This document shows, one piece after another, positions 50,301 to 62,000 of a stretch of DNA of 64,000 bases. The position numbers and the translations under genes are program-made. The notes under the pieces are model-generated. The model saw nothing but the letters and a program-made list of their open reading frames with translations. It ran no database searches and was not told where the DNA came from. The first letter of the stretch is position 1; the number at the start of each line of letters is the position of its first letter. Source of the stretch: Crotophaga sulcirostris (Eukaryota; Chordata; Aves; Cuculiformes; Crotophagidae); contig VYZB01000282.1 in NCBI GenBank assembly GCA_013397455.1, positions 657,948 through 721,947 on the forward strand, in the 5' to 3' direction.

Positions 50301-51854
50301 ATGTTCATATTTTCTGTTAAAAATGAGACCCTTAAAATGAAATTAGAGATGGGCAGAAAATGTTTTGAAAGATTTTCCTCTTATAAAAAAAAAAAGTACT
50401 CCTAATTTGCAGTTGGTTGAAAGATTCAGAGAACCAGTGTGTTCAAAATATCCAGCAGCCTGTTGGGAATGTCTTCCTAGAAAAAAAAAAACCAACACGT
50501 CATGTTCTTTTTTGGGAGGACCTTCAATAATCCTAAATATAAATATAAATAATCCTAGTCTCCCTAAAATTCCACAAAATTAAAGAGTCAGACGTTACTG
50601 GTTTTTTGAAGAACCATTATTTCTAATGAAAAAATTACTTTTGTATAATTTCTGGAATCTGGGATGACTGGACCAGCTTTCCCTTGCCACTGTTCTCATC
50701 CCCTACCCATAGTCAGTTGTCCACTCTTGAGCATTGCAACTTGATCACCTGTACTGCGAAGTTGTCCAAACTGCTTTGACCCCTGACAGCTACAACTTCC
50801 TTGACAATGATGATGCAGGGGACCAAATCAGACTGTGGTTGACTTTCAGTTTGAGCAGTTTCCTGACAGAGCTGCTGGCTTCTCTTTGGCCTCTGTTCCA
50901 GTACATTTAATTTACTGAGATAAATTCATCCATAAGGACTGAATTCATTCCTACCTCAAAACATAACGTAATTGTAATAAAGGAAATTAGGAGATGGATT
51001 CCTAATTGATTAAATTAATTTACCTACCACAACCCTAACACTTATAAATTAAAGCAGCTTAGTTTACCAAAGCTGGGTTTAATCTCTATTAAACCGTAGA
51101 TTGGTAGATAATTACTAGCACTCCCCACAAATAGTCTGTACTTGGAAGGGCAAAAAGGAGATAGACACAACAGAATTTTCTTCACTAAGCACGCTCTCAG
51201 ATGGCTAGCTGCCACTTATCTGTGAAGTTACACATTATTCAATGGCAATCATGCAGTTTTTTCACAATTCTGGGTCAAAACCAGACATCGTGGGACATAT
51301 ACACATTGAAAATATTTTGTAGGATTTACACTAGCAATATTCAGACTGTGGATACATCTCATTTTCACATTGTTTTCTTAAAGAAAAAATAACAAGAGAA
51401 ACATATCCATATCTAAGCTAAATACTTTAAAATTCACTGAGCATTTGAAATCCAAGCATACATTCATTTCCACACTTTACAGATGTTCCCTCTCTGTGTT
51501 ACAGCCATGCAACAGGCCTGGCTGTTGGATGCCTGAGGTGCTCACATTCACATTTTGCACTTGAGCCCAAATTTCAGTTTTCTGTGCATATACTTTGCTG
51601 CCTCTCAAACTTTCCTGCAAATGACATATCCCAAGCAGCTGGCTATGTAATTGCATAAACCAAGCGTACACCAACTCATCAGCTGGAAACAACCAGATCC
51701 CCTTCTGTTCCTCCTTTGTACTAGTTGGTCACAGGCTGGGTAAAGCACCAATGTGATGCAGCCTTGAGAAAAAAAAACAAAACAAAAAACAATTATAGTC
51801 TGAAATATATTCCTGTTAGACCCTAGGAAATATTTATAACCCCAAATACTGCTA

Positions 51855-52290
51855 GCTTTCACCTGGAGTATTGTGTGTAATTCTGGTCATGTATTTCAAG
51901 AGAGATTAATCCAAGTGGAACATACACAGATAATAACTACTAGGACGCTCAGAAAAAAGAGAGAATATAATTTACAAGAGGCTGCAATTATGTGGTATGT
52001 TAAGCTTCATTAAAAGCAAACAAAAACTGTTAAGTGAGGGGAGAGAGTAGGAAAAGGTTTATACATATATCAGAAGAGAAGAGCAGGGGGAGAGAAAACA
52101 CAAGGAAATATTATTTATCCTGCATAAGAATACAAGAAGAAGAACAAATGGGATTAACTGGCCACAAATAAATGCAGGTTGAAAACAAGCTTCGCAGTCA
52201 TCAGAGCAGCATGATTAGGAACAACCTTCAGGGTATAACAGCAAGAATACAAACCTTTAAATAAACTAGATGAAAAAGCTACTTTGAAGA
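51855..52290 (+). mobile_element. ancient CR1 fragment (reptile-type)
   Basis: Sense orientation, heavily diverged. Blocks in CR1 order are CACCTGGAGTATTGTGTG, AATTCTGGTCATGTATTTC, then a long degraded middle, ACAAATGGGATTAACTGGCC, GCAGTCATCAGAGCAGCATG and GGAACAACCTTCAGG. This block order is that of the older CR1 lineages shared with turtles and crocodilians rather than the young avian copies. No frame survives. Confidence 0.65.
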
Positions 52291-53784
52291 CCAGGCTTCA
52301 TCAACCAGTTTATACGCACATTTAGCCAGTCCATGATGGAAGACATGACCAGACCTTCTTATTCATAAGTTTATCACTTGGACTCCAAACCTAAAGGTTA
52401 CCATTTCAACAGTCAGGTTCCTTAGCTGTCATGTCCCAAATATGAATCAAAATTGTCCTATCAGATTTTGCATGTTGTGCACAAACAAGAAGCATATCTC
52501 CCCAGATGAATATATTCAAGTGAATGGAAATGCTATTTTTGGACTTTGAATACATACACAGCAGCAAAAAAGATAACCCCAAACTCCAGTACTGTTTTAG
52601 GGAAGGAAAATCCCCAAATTATATCTTTTTTGTCTCTTGATTTTCAGTGAGCAGTCAAAGTTCAAGAGAAAAAGCAATCACAGGGCCTGAGCTGATAAAA
52701 ACAAGCTACGTCTGAAATTTCTCTACCATCAATTCTTATGTATTTAACGTCAGTTAAGCAACTGGGAAAAGGAGAGCTGAGCATGCAGGGAGAGAGAACT
52801 CATATAAAAATTCTTTCAGTAAGATTGGTTGTTTTTTTCCTTTCAAACTGCTGGGGGTTTTGTTGAGTTTTTTTTGTTTATTTTTTTTTCGAAATCTTCA
52901 ACTAACAGAAAAATTGTAAATATCTTACTTTGTGATCATCTCTGAAAGTGCGGAGTAATTTGAAATTCATTTCAACAATTTGTTAGCTGTTGTAGTTCAG
53001 ATATAATGAAGACATAAGATCTCACACACTATCTTGCACAATGTGCATGTGGAACTATGCAAATTAAAGACATATCAGTCTAAGTCAAAATTTCAACATT
53101 AAAGATTTTTTCTCCATCTGCTTTTTGATAGTTTTTTTTTTTTATTGTGTATATGTTCTTATTCCTGTTATTGATCTACCTCTAAAGATCTGGTGCCTCA
53201 GGTAGTTATAATTTTCTGATTGTGTTCTAGCATCTCTTTTGGGAACTTTTAAACTGTTCAGTTCAACAACCCATACCAAAAATAACACTAAATCCTTGCC
53301 TATTGAGGTTTTCCCCTTCTGAATGCAAGGCCAATAGTGATGTGATAATTCAATAGTGGGATACCTTGCACAAAGTCTTAGCTGTGAATGTCACACCTAC
53401 CAATGTCAATAGGGGTTATACATTCATAAATCAAAGCCAGTTTAAGGCCTTCACTTGGACACAGTCCCTTAAAATTGATTGTTCTTAACATGATGCTTAG
53501 GTTACAAGTGTCATTATCAGTGAGCTTACAGGTTAAATGCCTCATTCTTCAAATCACAATAATAAAATGTATAGAAATGTGAAGACTTTTCATTTCCTTT
53601 TGAAGCAGAAAGGTTATTTCAGTAGAGCAACAACTAGAGACAGGAGAAAATGCTGACAAAGTTTTCCATCTTGAAACACAGCATATTCTCTCCGCTCAAT
53701 AACAAAATTCAAAGAGAGTTTCTGTATGCATCTTGAATATACTATTCTCATCCTTAGCAGCTCTGCTGCTTAAGATCCAGGAAG
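52291..53784. other. unique stretch, no recognisable gene
   Basis: AT-rich sequence with several T-rich tracts (around 52,825-52,890 and 53,130-53,145). No repeat family or coding frame was recognised. Confidence 0.55.
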
Positions 53785-54216
53785 AAGGAAAGCAATGAAG
53801 ATGGCGAAGGGTTTGGAGCACAAGCAATTTAGGGAGCTGGGGTTGTTTAGCCTGAAAAAGAGGAGGCTCAAGGGAGACCTCATTGGTCTCTACAACAACC
53901 TAAAAGGAGGTTGTAGTCAGGCAGGGGTTGGTCCCTTCTCTCAGTGACAGAACTAGAGGACATGGACTCAAGCTTCATCAGGGAAAGTTTAGGCTTGATA
54001 TTAGGAAAAATTTTTTCCCTGAAAGGATGATTGGCCATTGGAATGTGCTGCCCAGGGAGGTGGTGGAGTCACCAACCCTGGAGGTGTTTAAGAGGAGATT
54101 GTCTGAGGCACTCAGTGCCATGGTTTAGATGCTGGGTTGGTGTTAGTGTTGGGTTACAGGTTGGACTCGATGATCTCAGAGGTCCTTTCCAACCTTGTGA
54201 TACTGTGATACTGTGA
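53785..54216 (+). mobile_element. young CR1 3' fragment (TGATACTG-type tail)
   Basis: Sense orientation, starting in the AAAGCAATGAAGATGGCGAA block and ending in GTGATACTGTGATACTGTGA. Two small deletions relative to the 8309 copy are visible: about 12 bases after GGAGCACAAGC, and 8 bases at TCTCAGTGACAG, the second shifting the frame. GAAGAA occurs at 53781-53786 and again at 54215-54220, a possible 6-base target duplication. The downstream frame to the TAG at 54126-54128 is otherwise open. Confidence 0.95.
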
Positions 54217-54717
54217 AGAAACTCTGTCACCTACAGTTTAAGGGGGTCAGTATGCAGGACATCTGATCTCATCACTATAGCATTATTTAAAAAAAAATGA
54301 GGATATGTGCTTTCCTAGCTTCCTCAAGAGACTGAATTAAATGCAGATTGATCTGAGAAAGATAACAAAAAAAGGTGTAATGCGCCGCTGACTGCATAAA
54401 GGTTTCATTGTCTCCTTGTTACATAACAGGGGTTGCCCTTGTGGATGGACTTGCTTATGTCAAATGTAAAGCATCCATCTGTTGTGATCCGTGCAACACA
54501 CACAAGCAAGTCTTTGAATACCTTTTGTACAGCAGCACCTTTAGGAAAAGGGCCCTAAGTTTGTCACAATGGGGAAAAAGAAACAAACAGAAAACCAAGA
54601 AAATAAGCAGACATCCATTAGTGGAATGATAAAACAGTAGAGAATTATGTGAAAATCTACAACTGTGAACACAAATAGAGCTTTCCCCAAAAGAGCAACA
54701 TACCCAGATGAACTGCA
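54217..54717. other. unique spacer between two CR1 elements
   Basis: About 500 bp, with A-rich tracts at 54,288 and 54,367. No gene or named repeat was seen. Confidence 0.5.
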
Positions 54718-56690
54718 GGATCAAAATGTTTAGGTTGGAAAAGACCCTTAAAATCATTGAGTCCAATTGTAAAACTACGACTAGCAACTCAACCACTAAA
54801 ACATGTCCCTAAGAATGACATCCACACATCTTTTAAATCACTCCAGGGATCGCAAATCCCTTCCTTGTGCAGCTTATTCCAGTGCTTAACAGCCCTTTCT
54901 GTAAAGACATTTTTTGTGTTATCCAGTCTACATCTCCCCTGGCATAACCTGAGGTCATTCCTTCTTGTCCTAACAGTTGTTACTTGGGAAAAGAGTCCAA
55001 CACCCACCTCACCACAACCTCCTTTCAGGGAGTTCAAGAGAGTGTTCAGGTCTCCCCTCAGTCTCCTTTTCTCCAGGTTAAACAGCTCCAGGTCCCTCAG
55101 CTGCTCCCAGAAACCTTGGGCTTCAGACCCTTCTCTGAACGCGCTCCAGCCCCTCAATGTCCTTCTTGGAGTGAGTGGCCCAAAACTGAACACAGGATTT
55201 GAGGCGCAGCCTCACCAACACCAAGTGTGGCGGGATGATCCTGTCCCTGCTCCTGCTGGCCACACCATGACTGATGCAAACCAGGATGCTGTTGGCTTTC
55301 TTGGCCACCTGGGCTACTGCGGGCTCACGTTCAGCTGCTGTCAACCAGCACTCCCAGGTCCTTCTCTGCTGGGCAGCTTTCCAGCCACTCTTCCCTAAGC
55401 CTGGAGCTTTGCAAAGTGTTGTTGTGACCAAAGTACAGACAGGAAACTGAACCATGTTGAATCCCATACAGTTGGCCTTGACCCATGAATCCATCCTGTC
55501 CAGAGCCCTCTGTAGAGTCTGCCTTCCCTCAAGTAGATCAACACCTCTGCCCAATTTGGTGTCTTCTGCAAACTTAATTCCTTCATCCAGATCACCAGTA
55601 AAGATACTAAACAGAACTGGCCCCAGCACTTAGCCCTGGGGACAATTCCTTCTGATCGGCCATCAACCAGATTTGCCTCCATTCACCACAACCCTTTGGG
55701 CCCAATCATGCATCCAGTTTCCAAGCCAGCGAAAAGTACACCCACCCAAGCTGTGAGTAGCCAGTTTCTCCAGGAGAATGTTGGGGGAAATGATGTCAAA
55801 GGCTTTAACAAAGTCTAGGTAGATAACCTCCACAGCCATTCCCTCACCCTCTGAGTGGGTCGTCTTGTCATAGAAGGGTCAAGGTTAGTCAGGCAGGACC
55901 TGCCTTTCCTAAACCCATGTTGACTGGGCCTGATCTCCCAGTTGTCCTGTAAATGCCGTGTGATGACACTCAAGTTGATCTGCTTCATAGCCTTTCCTGG
56001 CACTGAGGTAGCTCTGACAGGTCTATAGCTCTCCAAGTCCTCCTTCTGAACTTTCTTGTAGATGGGCATCATGTTTGCTGATCTCCAGTAAACCGGGACC
56101 TCCCTGCTTAGTCAGGACTGTTGATATATGATTGAAAGTGGCTTGGTGAGCACTTCAGCTGGCTCTTTCAGTAGTCTTGGGTGGATTTCATCTGACCCTA
56201 TAGACTTGTGTGTGTCTAAGCGGCGTAGCAGGTCTGACCACTTCTTCTTGGATTATGGGGGATTTGTTCCCCTTCCCAGCCCCTGTGTTCCAGCTCAGGG
56301 GGCTGGGTACCCAGAGAGCAAGTGGTTGTACTATTAAAGACAGAGGCAAAGAAGGTATTAAGTACCTCTGCCTTTTCCTCATCCTTTGCCCCTATATTCC
56401 CCTCCACATACAATAAAGGCTGAAGATTCTCCTTAGCCCTTCTTTTGCTGCTACCGTATTTATAGAAACATTTCATACTGTCTTTTATGGTAGTAGCCAG
56501 ATTAACTCCTAACTGGACTTTGTTTCTTCCAGTCTTCTCCTTGCATAACCTCATGACATCTTTACAGTCCTCCTGCGTGTCCTGACCATTCTTCCAAAGG
56601 TCTAAACTCTACTTTTATTTTTTTCCTGAATTACAGTCAAAGCTACCTGTTCAACCAGGCCTGTCCTCTTATTTTTTTTCAAACATGAAA
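54718..56690 (-). mobile_element. long older CR1 element covering reverse transcriptase to 3' end
   Basis: The longest CR1 copy here, about 1.97 kb, antisense to the plus strand. From its 3' end (GGTTGGAAAAGACC at 54735) it runs back through the ORF2 C-terminus, the palm and fingers of the reverse transcriptase, and the linker toward the endonuclease, to about CAACCAGGCCTGTCC. The endonuclease and ORF1 are missing. The octamer tail is eroded to GATCAAAATG. Several frameshifts and stops break ORF2 into separate frames. Confidence 0.93.
54789..56554 (-). pseudogene. CR1 ORF2 reverse transcriptase remnant, broken
   Basis: Read on the minus strand from high to low coordinates, the ORF2 pieces are: the linker region (56216-56554, with an EEKAEVLNTFFASVFNS block); the fingers region (55815-56072, with YRPV and SQHGF blocks); the palm (55123-55629, with LGPVLFSIF); and the C-terminal part (54789-55193, with [10 protein letters not shown]). 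At least three frame changes separate these pieces, and one stretch inside the palm piece is itself frameshifted. The catalytic box at 55561-55572 reads FAED instead of FADD, so the first catalytic aspartate is replaced. It is inactive on both grounds and is not a host gene. Confidence 0.88.
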
Positions 56691-57503
56691 GCCTAAGAAC
56701 ACAATGCCAAATTCCGTTGTCACACAGGACATCCTTAAAGGTGTTTGCTAGACATCCGACATGGGACAGCTGTTTAGCATGACACCTGCCATAACAAATA
56801 CACACAACTTGCAAGGGCTTTCTGCTTCCCCACGTGTGAATCAGCCCTGTTACTCTGTGGCTACCCCACATGCCTCCCAGAATTCAGTGTCCTGTGAGAG
56901 CATCCTAGACACGCCGTGCAACACAGAGGAATTTTACAGAACCCCTTGTGTGAAAGACTCATTGCTGACTGGGCAGGTTTGGGGTTGGGGTTGGGTTGGG
57001 GTGGAATTTCTTCTTAGAAAACAATACTTGAACATATGTACTAAAAGTAAAGGATGGTAAATCCAGTTTCATCTTTCTTTTTAGTGACCATGCTAATGTT
57101 TTCCATCTTTGTAATCCCTTTCTGCCTCATTGTGTTTCTTTTATTTTTCCAATCCCTCTCCTTAGTTTGGTCCTTATTTTGTCTCCCTGGACCTTTTCTA
57201 GGACAGCTTTCACAATACTTCTCTGCTAAATCCCTTAGCAGCTGTTGTTAAAATATTGCGTTCAGCCACAGCTGGCAGAGGAAATAGGGACCTCTCCAAG
57301 ACTCTCTTATGTCTACTGGTGTGCAGAGTACACACACAAAACTAATCCCAAAGTGAGGTCAGTGATAGGCATTCAGGGATTTTATCTCAAAACTGTGCTT
57401 AAATACATGTGCAAGTAAAAACACAAACAGTTTTGTTTTTTCTTTTTGCAGTATTTCTTTTGGTGTACAATATTAAATTAGTATTAGAAAGTGAATGAGT
57501 ACA
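56691..57503. other. unassigned sequence upstream of a CR1 scrap
   Basis: About 810 bp, less AT-rich than its surroundings up to about 57,000. It contains the G-quadruplex motif at 56981-57001. It might include more eroded CR1 near 56,757 (GACATGGGACAGC), but similarity is too weak to claim. Confidence 0.5.
56981..57001 (+). other. G-quadruplex motif with TTGGGG-like units
   Basis: Four G-runs (56981-56984, 56987-56990, 56993-56995, 56998-57001) are separated by TT dinucleotides, meeting the usual four-run, short-loop rule. It is an isolated tract, not a telomere array. Confidence 0.85.
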
Positions 57504-57538
57504 GTTGGACTCGATGATCTCAGAGGTCCTTTCCAACC
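57504..57538 (+). mobile_element. 35 bp scrap of young CR1 3' UTR next to a gap
   Basis: GTTGGACTCGATGATCTCAG followed by AGGTCCTTTCCAACC is identical in type to the 3' UTR of the young CR1 copies. The expected TTGTGATACTG tail is replaced by AGATGAAAT before the N run, so the copy is cut at both ends or the gap edge is misassembled. Confidence 0.8.
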
Positions 57539-57547
57539 AGATGAAAT

Positions 57548-57669
57548 NNNNNNNNNNNNNNNNNNNNNNNNNNNNNNNNNNNNNNNNNNNNNNNNNNNNN
57601 NNNNNNNNNNNNNNNNNNNNNNNNNNNNNNNNNNNNNNNNNNNNNNNNNNNNNNNNNNNNNNNNNNNNN
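57548..57669. other. assembly gap (122 N)
   Basis: An N run directly after a CR1 3' scrap. Open frames crossing it are artefacts. Confidence 0.99.
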
Positions 57670-57927
57670 AAGGCAAAGATCACCCTCCCATACACACCCT
57701 ACACCCAGGTGCAGCCTAAAGGTTTCTAGTGAGAGTCCATCATGCTTGTAAATATTTTGAATGGCCACTTACGTTCCCACTTGTGCTCCAGATCATGGGA
57801 ATTCACAATGTTTTGTTCAATGGGGACACAGAACTTCTTCCCTGAGGTCACACGATGCTGTTGTTAACTATTGCACTGATTTTCCTTAATTTACACAGGC
57901 ACCAGGCTACATACATCTGTTAGAATG

Positions 57928-58391
57928 AGTCAGAGGAGGCTGAGAATACGATCCAAGGGTTTGAGTACCTCACATATGAGGGTGATGATAGCTGGTGTTG
58001 TTCAGCCTGATGAAGAAAAGGCTTCTGGGAAACTATACAGCAGCCTTCTAATGCTGAAAGCGGCCTTCAGGAAAGCTGGGAGGGGCTTTTTATCTGGGAG
58101 TGCAGAGATAAGATGAGGGGGAACAATTTTCAGCTGAAAAAGGAGAGATTGAGATGAGATCTTAGGAAGAAATGTTTTCCTGTGAGGGTGATGAGGCCCT
58201 GGTCCAGGCTGCCCAGAGCAGTGGTGGTTGCCCCATCCCTGGAGGTGTTCCAGGCCAGGTTGGATGGGGCTTGGAGCCCCCTGATGCAGTGGGAGGTGTC
58301 CCTGCCCATGGCAGGGGGTGGAACTGGATGGACTTTGAGTTTCCTTCCAACCCAAACCATTCCACGATTCTACGATTCTGTCATTTTATGA
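57928..58391 (+). mobile_element. older CR1 3' half, ATTCTATG-type tail
   Basis: Sense CR1 with GTTGTTCAGCCTGATGAAG, AGCAGCCTTCTAATGCTGAA, GAAAGCTGGGAGGGGC, TTAGGAAGAAATG, CAGGCTGCCCAGAGCAG, GCCCCATCCCTGGAGGTG, CCTGCCCATGGCAGG and a tail ACGATTCTACGATTCTG. The frame is broken. The CCTGCCCATGGCAGG palindrome places it with the 22871 and 40320 copies rather than the young set. Confidence 0.94.
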
Positions 58392-58773
58392 TGTGACCCA
58401 ACAGACCTCCTGTTGACTCTCTGGTTCCAAGTAGGCACTGCCATTTGGCAGCCAAAGAGGTAGCAAGGCCCTCAGATTAATCCTGGTACCCTATTCAGCA
58501 CCAAAAAAGCTCATTATTTTTAAATTAAAGGTAGCTGAGTAATCCTATAAAACCGATTGCCCATATGTACTCATGTGCCACTGAATTAACACAGCTTTGT
58601 AAATTTTAAGTTACTTAACCTATGATTTATATTGGTATACTAAAGACAAGAATTGGAACAAGGTTATATCTTCAAGTGAAGGTACAGGGAGAAAATACAG
58701 TTAATGCTGGCAAGGCAGGGCAGGAGAAGACAGTTTTCTATTTAGAAAGTATCATTAGACAATTATATTCAAA
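58392..58773. other. unique spacer, no recognisable gene
   Basis: About 380 bp of AT-rich sequence between two CR1 copies in opposite orientations. Confidence 0.5.
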
Positions 58774-59033
58774 AGTATCACAGTATCACAGTATAACAAG
58801 GTTGGAAAGGACCTTTGAGATCAAGTCCAACCTATAAGCCAACACTAACACCAACCCATCATCTAAACCATGGCACTGAGTGCCTCAGCCAATCTCCTCT
58901 TAAACACCTCCAGGGTCGGCGACTCCACCACCTCCCTGGGCAGCGCATTCCCATGGCCAATCACCCTTTCAGGGAAGATTTTTTTCCTAATATCCTACAC
59001 CTCCCCTGATAAAGCTTGAGTCCGTGTCCTCTT
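58774..59033 (-). mobile_element. young CR1 3' fragment (TGATACTG-type tail)
   Basis: The plus strand starts AGTATCACAGTATCACAGT (reverse complement of the octamer tail), then AAGGTTGGAAAGGACC, the GGCACTGAGTGCCTC stop-region block, CACCACCTCCCTGGGCAGCG, and ends at GAGTCCGTGTCCTCTT. A short deletion lies at CTAATATCCTACACC. It is very similar to 62617-62836. Confidence 0.95.
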
Positions 59034-62000
59034 GTATGAAATAATGCACAATATTTAGGATACCACGTGCAACAGGAGTAGTGTTCAGTGCTTCTGGTCG
59101 TCCATCGGTTTTCCCATGACTAATGGAAAGGAAAGTAAAAAGGAGGAAAACCTAAAGGCTCTCCTCAAAAACCGAGTGAGAGTCTTTCACTGATTTTCCA
59201 TAGTTCATGGCTCAGTCACTCCAGAAAAAGACATAAAAAAAAGCAGTATCATGCAATTTCAAGCACCCGGTTGATTTGAATGAATCCAGCTCAGAAAATC
59301 AAAACATGTACTGGGAAAAGTAATGGTGACATTTTTGCTGACATCCTGATCTCTCTCTCTAAGCATTTATACCTTGATCATTACTGATAGCCTGGATGAT
59401 TTTCTGTGCTAACTTCAACATTTTCACACAAATGGCAAATTTAAATAGACAATGCATTTTCACTGGAGCCATACAACCACAAAAAGCAAATTGTGAGAGT
59501 TTCCAATTTTACTGGAAATAAGCTGCCTTCTGGGAACAAGATACAGTCAAAAAATGATACTTGCTTTTTTTTTGTGAGATATAGAATGTCTGAAGGCAGT
59601 GGGTAGTTTAGTATAACAGATACTGTACCAATCTGCTTCTGTTCATATTTAGACAATACTGTTTTTACAAGCATTAACATTATAAATGCTTTAAGCATAA
59701 TATGCATGTTACAGAAATTGAGATTTTACCTACATTATGACATAAATAATGATAAGTTAGTACATGTTTTTTACATTCCAGGGGTGAAATAAATGATATT
59801 ATCTATTTTCTTAGTACATAAGCAATGGTTATTACATGTTTATACAATAACGTTGTCATGAGATTAATAAACCCTTTTCTAATGTTGCTGTTAAATTTAC
59901 TAAGGAACTATGAAGATGTATACGGGTGCTGTTTTTAAAATATTTATACAACAGTGTGTTCAGAAAATAACTGCTTTTTAGCAAATGAGTGTTAGTGAGC
60001 CTGTCAAAACAGTGTTAGTTCTTTTATGGTTACTTGTATTTAATTTTCTACCTGCTACAATGAAAGGATTTAAATGATATGGCAAAAAAGCTAATGGTTT
60101 CTCTACAGGGTTTATCACCCTGCTTTGTTAGCACAGCATAGAGTTTATTAAGCAGCTGAGGTTACTCCCAACTCTTCCAATTAAAAAAAAATAACCAAAA
60201 TAACCTTCCTTCCAAATTCCTGGCTGCCCCAAATGCTAAAAGCCAACGATGTGTAGGAACAAAAAAAAACCCAAAACCAACAAAAACGCAAACAAACAAC
60301 AAAAATCCTTCCCTATACACACATACACACACACACACACACACAAAAAAAAAAAAAAAAAGAAAAAAAAAGAAAAAAACCCTTATAACTCCTTGCCTGA
60401 TAAATGATAGGGAAAGTTTGACAGATCAGAACGATACGAAGCAGTCTAAAACATTTGGCACAATGTGTGTCTGGCATACAGAGACTGCCTGTCAAATGCC
60501 TATGACTCCATACAGCAGCTAGGGACCCTATGGAGCAGCAGATGGACCATTAAGGTAGTATTAATGTAGATGCCATCAGTTTTCAGTTCTGACTGGGACA
60601 TACTCTTTAGAACTATGAGCAGCTGCTGCCATTTATTGTGACAGCTTCCTGCTAACTTTTGCCAACTGGCACAATCTGACTCTTTGTACCTGAGCTATTA
60701 AATGTGTGACTTCCACCATTTTATTCCTCCAGAGAACTCTTTTAATAATCCTCCGAAGAAGGCATGAGGCATTTATCACCAAAGTGAATACACATACCAT
60801 ACAGTTCTATTGTCCTTCCACACTGCTGTGGATTTTACACTGGGAGTAAACATAAGGGAGCTTCCCATGCCTTACATAGTCCTGAAAATAGGCAAAACTG
60901 ACGAGATCTTAAACTGTATTTAAATGTACTGCATTTCAACTACTGTTTTAGATTGCTGGCTTACCTTGAAATCTTTGCTCTTTAACGAGCAGTTCAGGAG
61001 AAAAAAAAAAAAGGAATAAAAAGAAAAAAAGAGGCATATTTCAATAATACACAAAAAGGAAAACACTTTCTTTTTAACTACAATTCTTTGCATCAATGAG
61101 CATAGGTCAATATTACAATTATAAAGGGATTTTTGAACACCCGCTGATCTTCTTAGTACCTAAACATTCCTTTTGTGGCAAGCAAAGCTGTCCATCCTTG
61201 TAATGTCTTTACTGCATAGCAGGAACAATGCATTATAAATGATAAGTGATCATGTATTTGTTATCACCTGCACTATAATTTTAGCAAAATATGCAACAAT
61301 ACTACTGGCAGAAAAAACCCACCCTGTTGTACATGTCTTTGATCCAGCTAGACTTCCAGGGATACATTACATCATTTGATTGTGCCAAACAAGAAAGCTA
61401 GCAGTACAGCACAGCATAAGGTTTGACATACAATAAGAACTGCAGCTAGTCATTATAAAAAATGGCTGGCAGACATTCATTATGCTGAGCTAACATCTTT
61501 TCTGCTTCAAATCTTACTGCAATCTGACTATTAATGTATGCATGGACTTCTATTGCATATCTCCATTGCTTGATGCCACGCTACCCATGTATACATATAT
61601 AATCTTCCCCCCGCCCAAAAAAACCTAAATGAGCCAAAAACACCTTTAAGAAATAGGCTGTGCTGAAATGTGCATTGAGAAGCATGCACACTACTGAAGC
61701 AAATGAAACTTTTGTGCCTACACATCATGGGAAAATGATAAACTAAACATAACTATCCATTAACAGAAATAATTAACATTTTGTATGAGCAGAAAGCATT
61801 TGAAGTAATATTAGTATTTCCAGTAGAAACTTCCAAAAGAAATAAATCCTGCATATTGGAATGATTTTACTTCAAATGTAAGTGCACTTTTATGCAAGCA
61901 TGCAGTATGTGCCACACATTAAGTGTTGTTCTCGATGAAAACCAGGAGTTGGGTTGTGGTGGTAAGGGAAGGAGAAATGGAGACAGAGGAGGTAAAAGAC

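Larger units (their letters stand above)
42027..51854. other. longest CR1-free stretch, no recognisable gene
   Basis: Nearly 10 kb without recognisable CR1 and without a coding-like frame. It contains the second copy of the dispersed 21-base word (44330-44350), a CTCF-like motif (43131-43144) and a TAAT-rich cluster near 50,995-51,025. Such repeat-free AT-rich blocks in birds can be regulatory deserts, but no conservation data are available here. Confidence 0.55.

Noticed and set aside
54757..55398. 213-codon plus-strand open frame
   Set aside because: It is the antisense of the CR1 ORF2 remnant on the minus strand; CR1 sequence explains it completely.
56749..56790. Further CR1 sequence beyond 56,690
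   Set aside because: GACATGGGACAGC faintly resembles a CR1 block upstream of the reverse transcriptase, but the intervening 60 bases do not match, so the element was ended at about 56,690.
57399..57768. Open frames across the second gap
   Set aside because: They run through 122 Ns and hold no recognisable domain.
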